Source: Blastomyces gilchristii SLH14081
Taxonomy: Eukaryota > Ascomycota > Eurotiomycetes > Onygenales > Ajellomycetaceae
Length of the DNA: 64,000 bases
Assembly (NCBI RefSeq): GCF_000003855.2
Contig: NW_003101680.1
Span: 3,725,753-3,789,752, forward strand
Direction: 5' to 3'
Notes under the pieces: model-generated
Databases searched by the model: none
What the model was told of the DNA's origin: nothing
The model's input: the letters and a program-made list of their open reading frames with translations, nothing else
Made by a program: the position numbers and the translations under genes
Shown here: positions 1-11,171 of the stretch, in pieces
Layout of the letters: every line of letters starts with the position of its first letter
How positions within the stretch are numbered: the first letter of the stretch is position 1

Positions 1-2
1 GA

Positions 3-101
3 TCTGAATGTCCGGTGACGTTGGTTGGGGAGAAGCTGCGATGCAAACAGTGCAATGTGGCGCAGCCGCTGAGTGGCTGCGCTAGCGACTTTTTAAGTTA
101 G
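3..101 (+). CDS. Possible 3' end of an upstream gene
   Basis: An open frame enters at the left edge and stops with TAG at 99-101 (32 residues visible). It contains two CxxC-like cysteines (CKQC) and has the CpG-rich composition of the neighbouring exons. No family is recognisable from so little. It would converge with MIC60, with about 190 bp between the stops. It could equally be a chance frame. Confidence 0.3.
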   Translation, partial: SECPVTLVGEKLRCKQCNVAQPLSGCASDFLS

Positions 102-287
102 GTTAAGAAACATCCATGGTGGCGTGGGAAAGAAGCAGCAGAACAAACTACGCTGTAAACAGCGGAAACAGCATATCTAGCATTGATTCTAAGTAATGGT
201 GAAATACTATATGTATACAAAAGCGGTAATTTGGTGGGAATACAAGAGGGAGATAAGTTGTCCCAGGTCAGGGGTGTATAATTTGAT

Positions 288-388
288 CTATTCAACTTGC
301 AAGCACCGCAGGCGGGCTTCAGTTTCGATGACCTGTGAATTCAAAATAATAGTAGTTAGTAAAACTGGTGAGAAAATTTCCCCGGCTA

Positions 389-432
<44 letters not shown>

Positions 433-2575
433 GATAAAACAATTTAAAAATATGAATACCAACGTACCTCAAGAGCCTGTTTAACTTCCAGAACCCGCCG
501 GACATCCGCAAGCCAGTCCTTACTCAACAATTTCGCCCAGCCCTGCAGACTGTTCATTTCACGCGCAGCCTCGTCGAAATTACCCTCTTCGAGCAAGTTC
601 TCAGTTCGTGTGAGTATGCTCTCTACATCATTACCGACAGGCGTCCCCTGCTTCTTGAGCATAACCTTGCTCAAAACCAAACTCGCAGCGTGGCTCGTGA
701 TACCGGCATTTTCAGGCAATAGGCTAGCCTTGCGGACTTCGCTAGCTACCCTTCGGAATCTATCAACAAGCTGAGCCGGCGATGGGATTCCGCGTTGGTA
801 GGCTGTGGGGCTGATCGAGGCGATGGCAGCGGCCACAACTTCATCGTTGGACGCAAGCTCTTTGACGGCGGCCAATTCGCGAATAAAGGGGCGGGGTACC
901 TCAGAGTTCTCAAGAGTTGTTCGCACGGAATCAACAGCAACCTGAAGCTGTTGGGTTCTCAAGTTAATGTCAATCACGTCGCTCCAGCCGGCAGTGAGTC
1001 GTTCCAGTTCCGCGACGTTGGCGGTCAGTTCAGCTAACTTGCTTAGGCGGCCCTCACGCTCATTCTCCACGAGAGTTTTGACATCAGCGAGGAATTTACG
1101 GTTTAACTCAATGGCCTGCTCAACAAGTTCATTGCGAAGGCGTTGCTCGGCAACTTCATGAGCACGCTGAAGCTCCGTAGTGACTTTTTCTTGGTAGGAT
1201 TTGGAGATTTTCTCTCGTTCGGACTCAAACTCTTCGCGGAACTCAGCGGCATCCTGGGCACGGACTTCGTTAATGTGTCGAACGAGCTCTGCGGCAGACT
1301 TGTCTAAGGCAGCTTGCGCATTTCTAATTTCCTCCTTTGCTGATTCCTGAGCATCATTCTTAAGAGCGACGATGCGGTCTCCAATTTTTTCCAACTCTTC
1401 CTTCGCTTTGGCAATCGGGACGGAGAACTTAGAGGCAGATTCATCAGCGCTGATCACGGTAATTATGTCATTGAAGACTTTCACTAAGTCCTGTACGACT
1501 GGTTCATCCTCGTTATCCAGACCCAAGTGCTCGATAGCAGCAGCGGCCGGAACCACTGGTTGTCTTGGGGCTTCGAGACTTGTGTTCTCCTCCGCCTTCG
1601 CAGGATGGGGTTCGACAACCTTAGGAGATGATTTGGGTTCAGCCGCTTCCGCTTTCTTCGCCACTGGTTTGCTCTTTACATCCTCCTTGGCCTTCTCTGC
1701 AACCTTGGTTTCTTCTGTCAGCTCATTCGCATCCGTAGCACTTATATGCTGCCCTTGTTTAGTCACATCAGACGCTTCTTGTTGCTCTTCCGCAACCTTC
1801 CATGATAGTCCGCTTCTACCGGGTATCATCACCTGGGCACCTTCATCCCTTGGTGCTGAGACGCGCCGATTAATCTGTCTTGCGATACTTGGGAACCGAC
1901 TCCGGAAATCGCGTTCTTCAAGATACAGAACTGCCTCCTCGCCATATGGAATATATTCGGTGAAGAAATCGTAGAAGTTATCCGACCTGAGAGAGTACCA
2001 GACACCTCCAGCATATGCGAGGCCGGTGGTGAGAAACAGATAGAGTAGTTTGCGTAGCAGTCCGGTTTTGGGGGCTGGCGGAGGCCGCGGTGGTGGGGGG
2101 GATGGCTCATGCTCTGGTGGTTGAACGGATGAGCCTGGCGAAGTCTGACCTTGAACGGCAGGAGATTGGGGCGGCTTGGAAACAGTTTCCGGATGGAGAG
2201 TTGATCCAGTTGATGGAGAGGCTGGTGATCGTACGTCCGGGTCATTCGGGCCTGGAGGCTTCGTGCTTGTCGAGTTTGTAGCTTTCTGAGATAACTCTGG
2301 GGTAGCGGCAGCATTGGGGGTTGATGAGCTTCGAACGCCAGCATTGGGTTTTCTAGCAACAGCATAATATCTCTGCGAGGTGCGTACGAGCACTATTAGC
2401 AACTATATTGACAACAGTGGTGCCGTAGGATGGTATATATTCTGGATGAATTTACTCTACTCGCGGCGGCATTTACTCGCCTGGCTCTCGAGGTGTGTAG
2501 CCATTGCACAGACGGATTGGGACAGATTGGGGAGGAGAGCACCTGACGGCTCGACGCAATTGAAGTGCGCAGCAT
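288..2575 (-). CDS. MIC60: MICOS complex subunit Mic60 (mitofilin), inner mitochondrial membrane
   Basis: Core subunit of MICOS, which forms crista junctions and contact sites in the mitochondrial inner membrane. Exons, inferred from GT-AG sites in frame: 2575-2456, 2372-468 and 332-288, giving 689 residues, normal for fungal Mic60. Residues 1-40 are Arg/Ser-rich without acidic residues, a mitochondrial presequence (start [11 protein letters not shown]). A Pro-rich linker follows, then a single membrane span at about 144-167 ([20 protein letters not shown]), an acidic/Lys-rich stretch, a long coiled coil at about 350-550, and the C-terminal mitofilin domain ending [12 protein letters not shown]. 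The last 14 residues come from a small third exon; without it the frame would end in an intron-encoded tail. The second intron (467-333) holds a T28A16 homopolymer pair. Family assignment is firm; splice sites are inferred. Confidence 0.93.
389..432. repeat. T28-A16 homopolymer palindrome in MIC60 intron 2
   Basis: Twenty-eight T (389-416) are followed directly by sixteen A (417-432), so the central 32 bases form a perfect T16A16 palindrome. The tract lies wholly inside the inferred 135-bp second intron of MIC60, upstream of its acceptor at 334-333. Confidence 0.9.
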
Positions 2576-3274
2576 GGCGTGCGACACTGTCGAAAAGCTG
2601 GTCGACTGGCGGGGACACGGGGGAGATTGAGTCAAGCACAAAAATACAGATCAAGTGCATTTATCATTTATTTTTGTGGGAGATTTGAGAAATTTAGCGT
2701 GGCTGACACCAGCCACAGATTGACGTCGGAAATCCAGAACACTCTCCAGCCACACTTTGATGCTGGAAAAGAGGATTCATATGTGCAACCAGATGATTTT
2801 CTTTCATGAACTCCGCATATTGTTACATGCAACCGCAAAAGGGGCGCGTTTCTATTCGCAACTGGCCGATCCAGCTGATAATAATGGCAGCAGCCCCCTA
2901 CAAGCCCCTAAAATCGATATAATGACTCCAGAATTGTAAAAATGGAACCGTAGAGATTATCTAGCCAATGTTTAGGTTTCATTATCCAGCCCTAAGGAGG
3001 CTAGTAGTAGCAGCTCGTGTAGGCTACTGGGGCAAAAGAGCTCAATCACCACCAGCGCACTGCTGGTAGAAGGGCCGATCAACCGCGGGACCCCCAACAG
3101 CTCGTACATAGTTTTCTTTGATGACTAGACGGGGTTTATATGTGATATCTTCCTCAGCTTGAAAGTGGGCTTATATCATATTTTTCTATAGACTAATAGG
3201 GTTGTAAATTAAATAGAAAAGGTCACTAATTACTACGTACTACTACTTGCATATTTGACCGTAAAACTGTAGCA

Positions 3275-3306
<32 letters not shown>

Positions 3307-3999
3307 GAGAGTCAAAAGGCACGGAGAAGAGAAACGAAGGCAGGAACAATGACGGATGGGCGAGCCGTTACGAAAGCGATGGGCGATCCGTAGATGCAAA
3401 CAGGAATATATGGAGGGTAGAATAATGGAGTAAATAAATGAATACTAAAGTAAAAAACGACGGCCAAGATAACACCGGGGAGCAGGGCAGCGCAAGAGGA
3501 AAACACAAGGGACAAAAAAAGAAAAATACGAGAAAGCATAAAAAAAGCGGGAGGGAAAGAATCCGCCGGACATGGATCTAATGAGATTGTAAGACGGAAC
3601 CGTAAGGAGTCAATTCGGATGACATTATGGTTGGTTCTAGTGCTTGGAAGGAGATGATGGGTGGACGCAAGGGGTGGAAGATAGGGACATGAGTATGGGA
3701 AGGAAACATAGGGTAGCCCAAAATCTGCTATCGAGATAACCGCATATTGAAAAGCACATTCGACCCCTTTGATAGAACATGCCCGTATTATCAATATAGC
3801 CGTTTCTCTTAGTCGTTTTTCGTTGCGGTTTAGAGATATATCATTCCGAACAAAAGGAATACTGCTCACACGTGAGAGAGCCGAGTATCGAGGGGGAGCT
3901 TGAGTGGCAACTAGCAGACGGAGACACGGATACTCGTATAGAATGCCAGTGGAAGAATCGAAAAGCGGACATGAAAGACAACTTAAGGCAGTATCAACT
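2576..3999. other. Intergenic: MIC60 promoter side and VPS21 3' side
   Basis: No gene recognised. The right end should contain MIC60 5' sequences at about 2,576-2,950 and the 3' UTR of the Rab5 gene at about 3,310-3,999. A run of 30 A occupies 3,276-3,305. A long open frame on the minus strand (4226-3312) overlaps the last Rab5 exon in another frame and shows no family resemblance. Confidence 0.6.
3276..3305 (+). repeat. A30 homopolymer
   Basis: Thirty consecutive A in the intergenic DNA between MIC60 and the Rab5 gene. Similar runs lie at 16,466-16,498 (33 A) and 19,879-19,897 (19 A). None is flanked by recognisable retroelement sequence, so they look like expanded homopolymers rather than poly(A) tails. 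Confidence 0.9.
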
Positions 4000-4987
4000 T
4001 TAGCATGAACAGCCGTTTGCCTGTGGTCCAGCGGCCTCAGGGCGTAAATCAACCCCTGGACGGGGGTTAGACCGTAGATTCCGTGGGCCAGCCTGGTCCA
4101 ATGGTAATTTCTTCGCAATGGCTGTGAATAGCTCTCGCACGTTCGTCGAAGATTTAGCTGAGGTCTCGAAGAAAAGTAGACCGGCTTCGCGCGCATAAGC
4201 TTCGGCATCTGCGGTCTGGATGGCACGCTTATCCGGACTATCCGTCACCAGATCTAGCTTATTACCGGCAAGGGCGATAACGATATTCTCGTTTGCCTGC
4301 CGCTGGAGTTCCTTTACCCATGATTTTGCCTTGTCGAGGGAAGACTGGCAGTGGAGAACGAAGACAGTCAGCCTTGTATGTATATTCAGGTTATGAATGG
4401 AGGGGGCGACATAGGTTGGAGACATACTGCTTGGGTGATATCATAGACAACAACGGCACAGTTTGCATTCCTATAATACATTGGCGCAAGCGACTTGTAC
4501 CTTTCTTGGCCAGCAGTATCCCATATCTCGAACTTGACTGTCGTATTTTCATCTAGGGATATCGTCTGGGTGAGAAATGCGGCACCGATCGTCGATTCCC
4601 GATAGTCATCAAATTGGTCCTAGGCCACAACAATAACAGTCAGTACACCGTCCAGCTAAACACAGTAATATCTTCCTGGTTATATACGGGATAAAAAGGG
4701 TTCAGGCGTACTTTAACGAATCTAAGGACAAGAGAGCTCTAGTAGGCAACAACACAGTTAATATTAGCATGGTCCTCCACCCATCATACATAGAACGTCA
4801 TGTGGTTTCAGTGCGAACCTTTCCAACAGCAGATTCTCCTATAAGAAGCGGCATGCATCAGCAAATGGTCTTTTTGCAACAGCGATAGGACATATTGGAG
4901 CAGAAGAAGAAACTAACCTAGTAGGACAAGCTTGAACTGGGCGAATCTGGCACCTGGGCGACCGCCGACAGCAGCTCTTGAAGCCAT
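4000..4987 (-). CDS. VPS21: Rab5-family small GTPase (Vps21/Ypt5)
   Basis: Early-endosome Rab GTPase controlling endosomal fusion and vacuolar sorting. Five exons fit GT-AG rules and keep frame: 4987-4918, 4838-4819, 4738-4712, 4619-4428 and 4344-4000, giving 217 residues, the usual length. Motifs in order: P-loop GESAVGKS at 24-31, switch I STIGAAF at 48-54, DTAGQE at 73-78, NKLD at 131-134, ETSAK at 163-167 and a C-terminal CSC (215-217) for double geranylgeranylation. The FxxG-type switch region with STIGAAF is typical of Rab5 rather than Rab7 or Rab11. Exon 2 is only 20 nt and exon 3 only 27 nt, and the P-loop is assembled from three exons. The start context GTCATGG is good. The gene is divergent from SAC1, 551 bp between starts. 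Confidence 0.95.
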
Positions 4988-5538
4988 GACTGCGGGTATA
5001 GCGGAGACGAGGGAGAACAGCAACGACAGATAGAGACAGAAGGTTAATAGAGCGGAGAGAAGGATGTGCAGACAGAGAGATATTAATCGTGAACAGCAGC
5101 CGTAGTTGGTGGTGTATATTGGGTTCCAATGACCAAGGGATGGTGCGAGTAAATCGGTATATTTAGGTGATGATGCTCTGCTTGTTGCCGTTGGGGGATT
5201 TCGCTTTGCCCAGGATGACGAACCTGGCGGCGGAACCAACCACGGCCGCTTCCCAGCGCATCAGCCACACTCTCTCACTAAGCCGCATCGCCGGGACTTC
5301 GTCGACTTATCAGGACATCCAAGTTACTCAAGTTTACACCACACTACACTCCTCATGCTCCTCCGTTTTGCAGACTGTTACTACCAGAGTATATTAGACT
5401 AGAACATAGCAACCACTAGAGAAAGAAGAGGTTGTATTGATTGTGCATTGGCTTCATTATGCGCTGGCTCTGCTTGAAGATCTAATCACCCACATCGATC
5501 CCTTTTCTATAACAATAATACACTGGCATCGGACAACA
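4988..5538. promoter_or_regulatory. Shared divergent promoter region of VPS21 and SAC1
   Basis: The 551 bp between the two start codons must hold both promoters and 5' UTRs. Pyrimidine-rich stretches precede both starts, as is common in filamentous fungi. No clear TATA box was identified. That the two genes are co-regulated is inference only. Confidence 0.5.
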
Positions 5539-7814
5539 ATGTCCCCTACACTCCCATTCCGCGATATTAACCTGATGGTTTCGCCCTCTCACTATGCTTT
5601 CCGCTCAGCTTCTTCGTCCTCTGCGCCTACGCTGGTTGTTGAGCGTCCAACCGGGGATCTACGGCTGGAGAATGCCTCTGCTCATGGTGCAAAACGTGTC
5701 TCCAGCATTGCTGGAATCCTCGGCATGATCAAACTGAAACTAGGTGAGTTAAAAAGCACACAAAGTCACGGACTATTTAAAGTTGATGCTGCTGCTGCTG
5801 TTGTTGCTACTAACTTCCATTAGACAAGTACATTATCGTGATTTCGAAGACACGGCCGATGGGCAGGCTGCGAGGCCACATGGTTTATAAAGTCGTTGCA
5901 ACTGAATTCCTTCCTCTGAGAGAACGACCCCTCCATGACCCGGATGAAGATGCGTACCTCAACTTGCTCAAAAAATTCCTACGGGCGGGCCCCATGTACT
6001 TCTCCTACTCCCTAGACATCACCAACAGTTTCCAGCGTCAGTCCCAAAGCGATCCGTCGGTTCCATTGTGGAAACGAGCAGATGATCGATTCTTCTGGAA
6101 CAGGTTCATTCAAACAGATTTGATAGACTTTCGCTCGGGAGTGGGTGATGGAACCGGTGTGCGATATGGTCAACTATCGGACGTGGATCCGTTCATTCTA
6201 CCCGTCATGTTCGGGATGATGAATATAACCACAACTAGAATCAAGTCTACGCCGTTCACCTTTGCGCTGATAACACGAAGGTCTAGGCATCGAGCTGGTA
6301 CCCGGTACTTTTCCCGCGGAATCAATGAGCAGGGAAATGTTTCAAACTACAATGAAACCGAACAAGTGATTATCCTGAATGACTCCACCGGGGGGATGGC
6401 AGGATTCGGTGGTACTGGAATGGAAAATGGAAAGGCTGGCAGCCATGCTGGTAAAGACCTGCAGGTATTGTCGTTCGTGCAAACCAGAGGTAGCGTCCCG
6501 TTGTACTGGTCAGAGGTGAACAACTTACATTATACCCCGCGTCTCCAAGTACGTTCAGTGGACGCTGCGTTGAACGCTGCACGAAGACATTTCTCAGAAC
6601 AAATACGTATCTATGGCGAGAACTACTTGGTCAACCTGGTGAACCAGAAAGGAAGAGAGGAGAGGGTCAAGAACGGCTATGAACAGATGATACGCACATT
6701 ACTCACATCCTCCACCGAGAAAAGAGTCGCCGATGCATTTTCTTCTGAAAAACTGCACACTGTTGAGCCGACTCAGAAAGCTCAGGAAATGGATCGCCTT
6801 CACTATGTATACTTTGACTTTCACAACGAAACAAAGGGGCTAAAGTGGCACCGTGCTGAATTGTTGCTGGAAAGGCTTACTGACGGTTTACTAAAAGGCC
6901 AGTATTTCCGTGGAATCGAAGCGCCTGGAAATAGTACTGGTCCCTTGGAAATCCGAACGCTACAAACCAGCGTTGTACGCACAAATTGCATGGATTGCCT
7001 GGATCGAACGAATGTTGTCCAAAGCATGCTTGCTCGGTGGACTTTGACACGCCAGCTCGTTGACGCTGGGGTTCTCCAACCAGGAGAGTCAGCCAGTAAT
7101 GACCCGGAGTTCGAATTCCTATTCCGCAATATATGGGCAGATAATGCAGACGTTGTCTCCAAGTCTTACTCGGGTACCGGAGCCCTGAAGACTGACTTCA
7201 CTCGAACTGGCGAGCGGACAAAGGCGGGTATTCTCCAGGATGGCAGAAATTCAATCACTAGATACGTCCGGAACAACTTCCTGGATGGCCCAAAACAGGA
7301 CGCCTTTGACCTTTTCCTTGGCACCTATTTACTGTCCGACTCTACTGCCGGAGATAGTCTTCTTTTGACAGATAGAAGACCTCTGGCTATTCAGTCAATC
7401 CCATATGTGCTCGGCGCGAGCATCTTCTTGATTCTTATTGCTCTATTCAGTCGCCGTCTCCCGGATTCAGCAGCCTGGCCGTTGAAGATATTCCTAATAG
7501 TTTGGCTAGGAGTTGCAGCATGGTGTATGCGATTCATATATGCCCACGGGATGCTTTATGTAAGTTGAGTTCTCACAAATTTCATGCTTTTTCTTCTCAG
7601 TAGTTTACATCACTGACGATATCTCCTCGCACGAAAGGTAAACTGGCCCAAGCTCAACACACCCGCGGCGGCGGTGGAGGGCTATCTAGATGCCCTGGGT
7701 CGCGCACGCAACGATAAAATCATTGGCCAATTCATTCCCGCCGGGAGACATCAGCGCGGATTCAGCAATGCACGCGTAGGGTACATGGAAGAGGGGAAGA
7801 AAAGAATCGAATAG
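5539..7814 (+). CDS. SAC1: Sac1 phosphoinositide phosphatase (ER/Golgi membrane)
   Basis: Hydrolyses PtdIns4P and other phosphoinositides at the ER/Golgi. Exons 5539-5743, 5824-7559 and 7638-7814 (GT-AG, in frame) give 705 residues, close to other fungal Sac1 proteins. The start at 5539 has an ACAACAATG context; an upstream in-frame ATG at 5437 has a poorer context and would add unrelated sequence. The Sac domain shows FSYSLDITNSFQR, the FWNRF/LIDFRSG region and the catalytic CX5R in RTNCMDCLDRTN, with Cys457 and Arg463. Two hydrophobic spans at about 593-611 and 620-640 anchor the protein, with a short conserved WPKLNTP stretch after them encoded by exon 3. The protein ends KKRIE, which resembles a dilysine ER-retrieval signal but is not a perfect KKXX. 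Confidence 0.95.
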
Positions 7815-8326
7815 AAAGCTATTATTCCCTTATCAGGTACACCTGACCCCTTTATATCAACATTTTTAATACATCATTACCCTCAACTTGTTTTGGTATC
7901 TTAAGACCTATATTTGTATACATATGTTTATATGTATTGTTCTCCCTTGTTGAACACTTTTGTTTCCCCCTTATTCTCCTTTAATCAATACCAGACACTG
8001 TTTCTTACTATACTATAAATACCGACTGCGAAAGAGTATTAAGTTAGTGTTTTATTTATATCTTTTAATCTGGAGAGGTGGATTACCATGTGTATTGGGT
8101 TAGTTTTACACTTTTCAGCTTATTCCTCCAATTTTACTTCTACTATTCTTTACAATATATACCTAGTCAATTGTTGGAAAGGGAGTATCATTGGTGTCGG
8201 CGTCCTAGATTCGGCTCTCCTGGCCATGCCAAGCCATCTGTACTACGTATACTTTTAATCTATCAACCGTCGCCCAGAAAACTTCATTCCAAAACCATTC
8301 ACAATATAAGTATTGATCCAACCCCA
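7815..8326. other. Intergenic SAC1-FPGS
   Basis: About 510 bp, T-rich, with the SAC1 3' UTR on the left and the FPGS promoter and leader on the right. No other coding signal was seen. Confidence 0.5.
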
Positions 8327-10262
8327 ATGCGTACGCCCCTCAGAGGGCGATTGAATCTCAGACCTCAAAGGTTTCAACTCCCGGCTCGGTTATTTACGAG
8401 GAGCTTTGTGAGAATGGCTCGCAACTATGAGGTTTGTCGCTCATCTTTTTTAGCACAGGCCCTTCGAATGACATGACTCAAAGCACAACAAACAAAGAAC
8501 CAAAAGCAATGATAATAACATGAATCAATTTAGGACGCCATCGCGGCGCTTAATTCTCTTCAATCGAATTTCTCAATCGTCAATGCGATCCGGCAAGCGG
8601 GACGGAATATGAACCTCCGGGCCATACCTGAGATGATAGAGTGGTGTCAGAAGATAGGATATCAGGTGTGCGGCCGCCCTTCTCCGCTCTAATCGGTTCC
8701 ATACATACATCCCCGTACTTTCAGCATGGCTACTGTTTGTGTTTAAGATAGATCCTGTCGTGGCACCCGTACCTCATTGAAGAAGCCTACAGTTACTAAA
8801 TAATATCCCGTTTGTTGGAATCAAAATATAGCCGTCAGAACTCAACCGGTTGAATCTAATTCACGTCGCGGGAACGAAAGGAAAAGGATCAACGTGCGCA
8901 TTCATCTCCTCGATTTTGAGCCAATACTTACGATCCGCATCCGAATCCCCATCCCCGGCAGATACCGAGCGGCCAAAGATCTCAAAGGTCGGCCTGTACA
9001 CATCCCCGCACCTCCGCTTCGTCCGCGAGCGCATCCAAATCAACAACGAACCTCTCTCCGAACAGCAGTTTGCGAAATACTTTTTTGAGATCTGGGACAG
9101 GCTGGAGGTGGCTGCCAAAGCCAATGGTATGGATCCGGAAGATCCAGCATCAAAGCCTGTCTACTTCCGTTTCTTGACGCTCATGGCCTTTCACGCATAC
9201 GTTTGCGAGGGGGTGGATGCCGCGATTATCGAATGTGGCATTGGTGGCGAGTACGACACCACGAATATTATCGATAAACCAGTTGTAACGGGAATAACGA
9301 GCTTGGGAATTGATCATCAGTCAATGTTGGGGAATACCATTGAGGAAATCGCGTGGCATAAGGCGGGGATCATGAAGAAGGGCGTCCAGTCGTTCACGGC
9401 TCCGCAGATCGAGCAGGCCATGGCCGTGCTGAAAAAACGCGCGGTGGAAAAGGGGGCAGAACTCCATGTCGCGACTAGCCATCCGGAGCTGACGCCCGAC
9501 AATCCAACGGCTGTGCGGTTGGGTCTGTCAGGGGAATTTCAGTATACAAATGCAAACCTTGCCATTGCCGTCGCCGGGTCCTTTCTGAGATCCCAAGGTT
9601 TCGCAGATATCCCAGCCAATCTGAACAGTCTAACCCTACCTGACAAGTTTAAACGTGGCCTGGAAACAACCAAACTAGGAGGCCGCTGCGAAACGCGCCG
9701 AGAGAAGAATATTGCTTGGTATATCGACGGTGGCCACACACTAGAAAGTATAAGGGCAGCGGGGAAATGGTTCGCTTGCCAACAGCGTGCCGCTGCGGGA
9801 TTACCAGCGCCATCATCTTCCTCAAAAGACTCAAATCCAAGCCCCCGCATCCTCATCTTTAATCAGCAAACCCGCGACAGCATCGGTCTCGCCCGTGCCC
9901 TCCACAGCACCCTCTCCTCTGCTAGCCTCACTTTCACCCACGCCATATTCTGCACAAACGTAACCTTGAAGCAAGCCGGCTACAGACCCGATCTCGTCAG
10001 CATCAACACAGATGCATCGGACGTCGAGGCGCTGAAAGTTCAGCGAGCGCTTGCGGGTACCTGGCAGGAGTTATCGCCGTCGACGGAGGTGCTTGCGAAA
10101 GCTACGATCGAAGAAGCTGTGGAGGTTGTTAGGGAGATTGCAAAAGCGAGGGAACAGGAGGATGAAGCAGGGGGTGAGGCTGCAGTATCTGCTCTTGTGA
10201 CTGGGAGTTTACATCTTGTTGGTGGACTTTTGGAGGTTTTGGAGACGACGGCGGCTAGTTGA
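8327..10262 (+). CDS. MET7: Folylpolyglutamate synthase
   Basis: Adds glutamates to folates in an ATP-dependent reaction, retaining them in the cell and in mitochondria. Exons 8327-8431, 8534-8665 and 8832-10262 fit GT-AG sites and give 555 residues. The ATP loop AGTKGKGST starts at residue 92; the Mur-ligase core follows (ECGIGGEYDTTNII, SLGIDHQSMLG, WHKAGIMKKG, IDGGHTLES). Two in-frame ATGs lie in exon 1: at 8327 (leader MRTPLRGRLNLRPQRFQL, Arg-rich with no acid, a likely mitochondrial presequence) and at 8414 (MARNYE), which starts directly at the conserved YEDAI motif completed by exon 2. Alternative starts giving mitochondrial and cytosolic forms are known for this family. The symbol follows the yeast gene. 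Confidence 0.93.
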
Positions 10263-11171
10263 ATTGGGACGACTAAAACTGTTAGGAAAATGAGAGTGGG
10301 TGCAATCGGAGGTGGTAGCAGATGGTGAAAATAATGATACTTCGAGTTACAGTTTCATTTTCTTGAACGTGTTATTCGGGGCGAGCTTATCGGACTCTCT
10401 TGGCCTCTGTCGGGCATACCTTACCTTTGGTCATTTGCTTTTTCGCGAAGCATTTTCAACAATCCCTCCCTTCTTTTTTGCTGCTTCGTTTCCTATGCGA
10501 TACCTTCAACGGAGCCCCCCAGCGCTGTACAGGATGCAACTTTACTGCTTTCTGCAGAGATGACTTTTTGTAGCACTTCTACTCCACGTTGATGGTCTCG
10601 GGTCCTTTCAGCGGCATTCAAATTGTATATTATGAGAAAATTGGCCCCATCCCTGGATCATTGCCCCAGAAAGGGATATAGATGTTACATGTACAACATA
10701 TCTACTATATCGTATGTGACGGACAATAGAAACTACCAGCCCCTATGGCAAATGTACTCCTATAAATTCCCCGTCCGGTTTGTGAATATCTGTATTTATC
10801 ATTTTTCGCACATGTTTCTGCGCTAGGTCCTCGAATCCAGCAGGAATGCTGTTGAGCAAACGAACACATATAAGATCGAGTGGGCGATGAATCAAAACAA
10901 AGTTGGTTGCTGACAAAGCCCAGCGTGAACATTGGTTGGGACAAAGCTCCAACTTCCCCCAATAATACCCCTCACGTAAGCTTTCATTTGCGCTCCTGAA
11001 CGGACCCAGCTTCAACAAATCCTTCCCTATGACGCCGTCGCTATTCCTACTCCTATAAACACTAGGCAAATACTCTTCGGCACCCTAGAGCCGACATCGA
11101 TGCCTTTGTAATCTTCAGTCTAGGCCGAACACACCCCACAATCGCGTCGCCAAACCCGCTTTTCCAGCGGC
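10263..11171. other. Intergenic FPGS-NMT1
   Basis: About 900 bp without a recognisable gene: FPGS 3' UTR, then the NMT1 promoter and leader. A TATAAAT-like word occurs near 10,761. Short open frames here show no family resemblance. Confidence 0.5.

Noticed and set aside
1372..1974. 200-residue open frame on the plus strand
   Set aside because: Antisense shadow of the MIC60 coding exon, caused by its codon bias.
3312..4226. 304-residue open frame on the minus strand
   Set aside because: It overlaps the last Rab5 exon in another frame and then runs into the 3' UTR; no family resemblance or codon pattern of its own.
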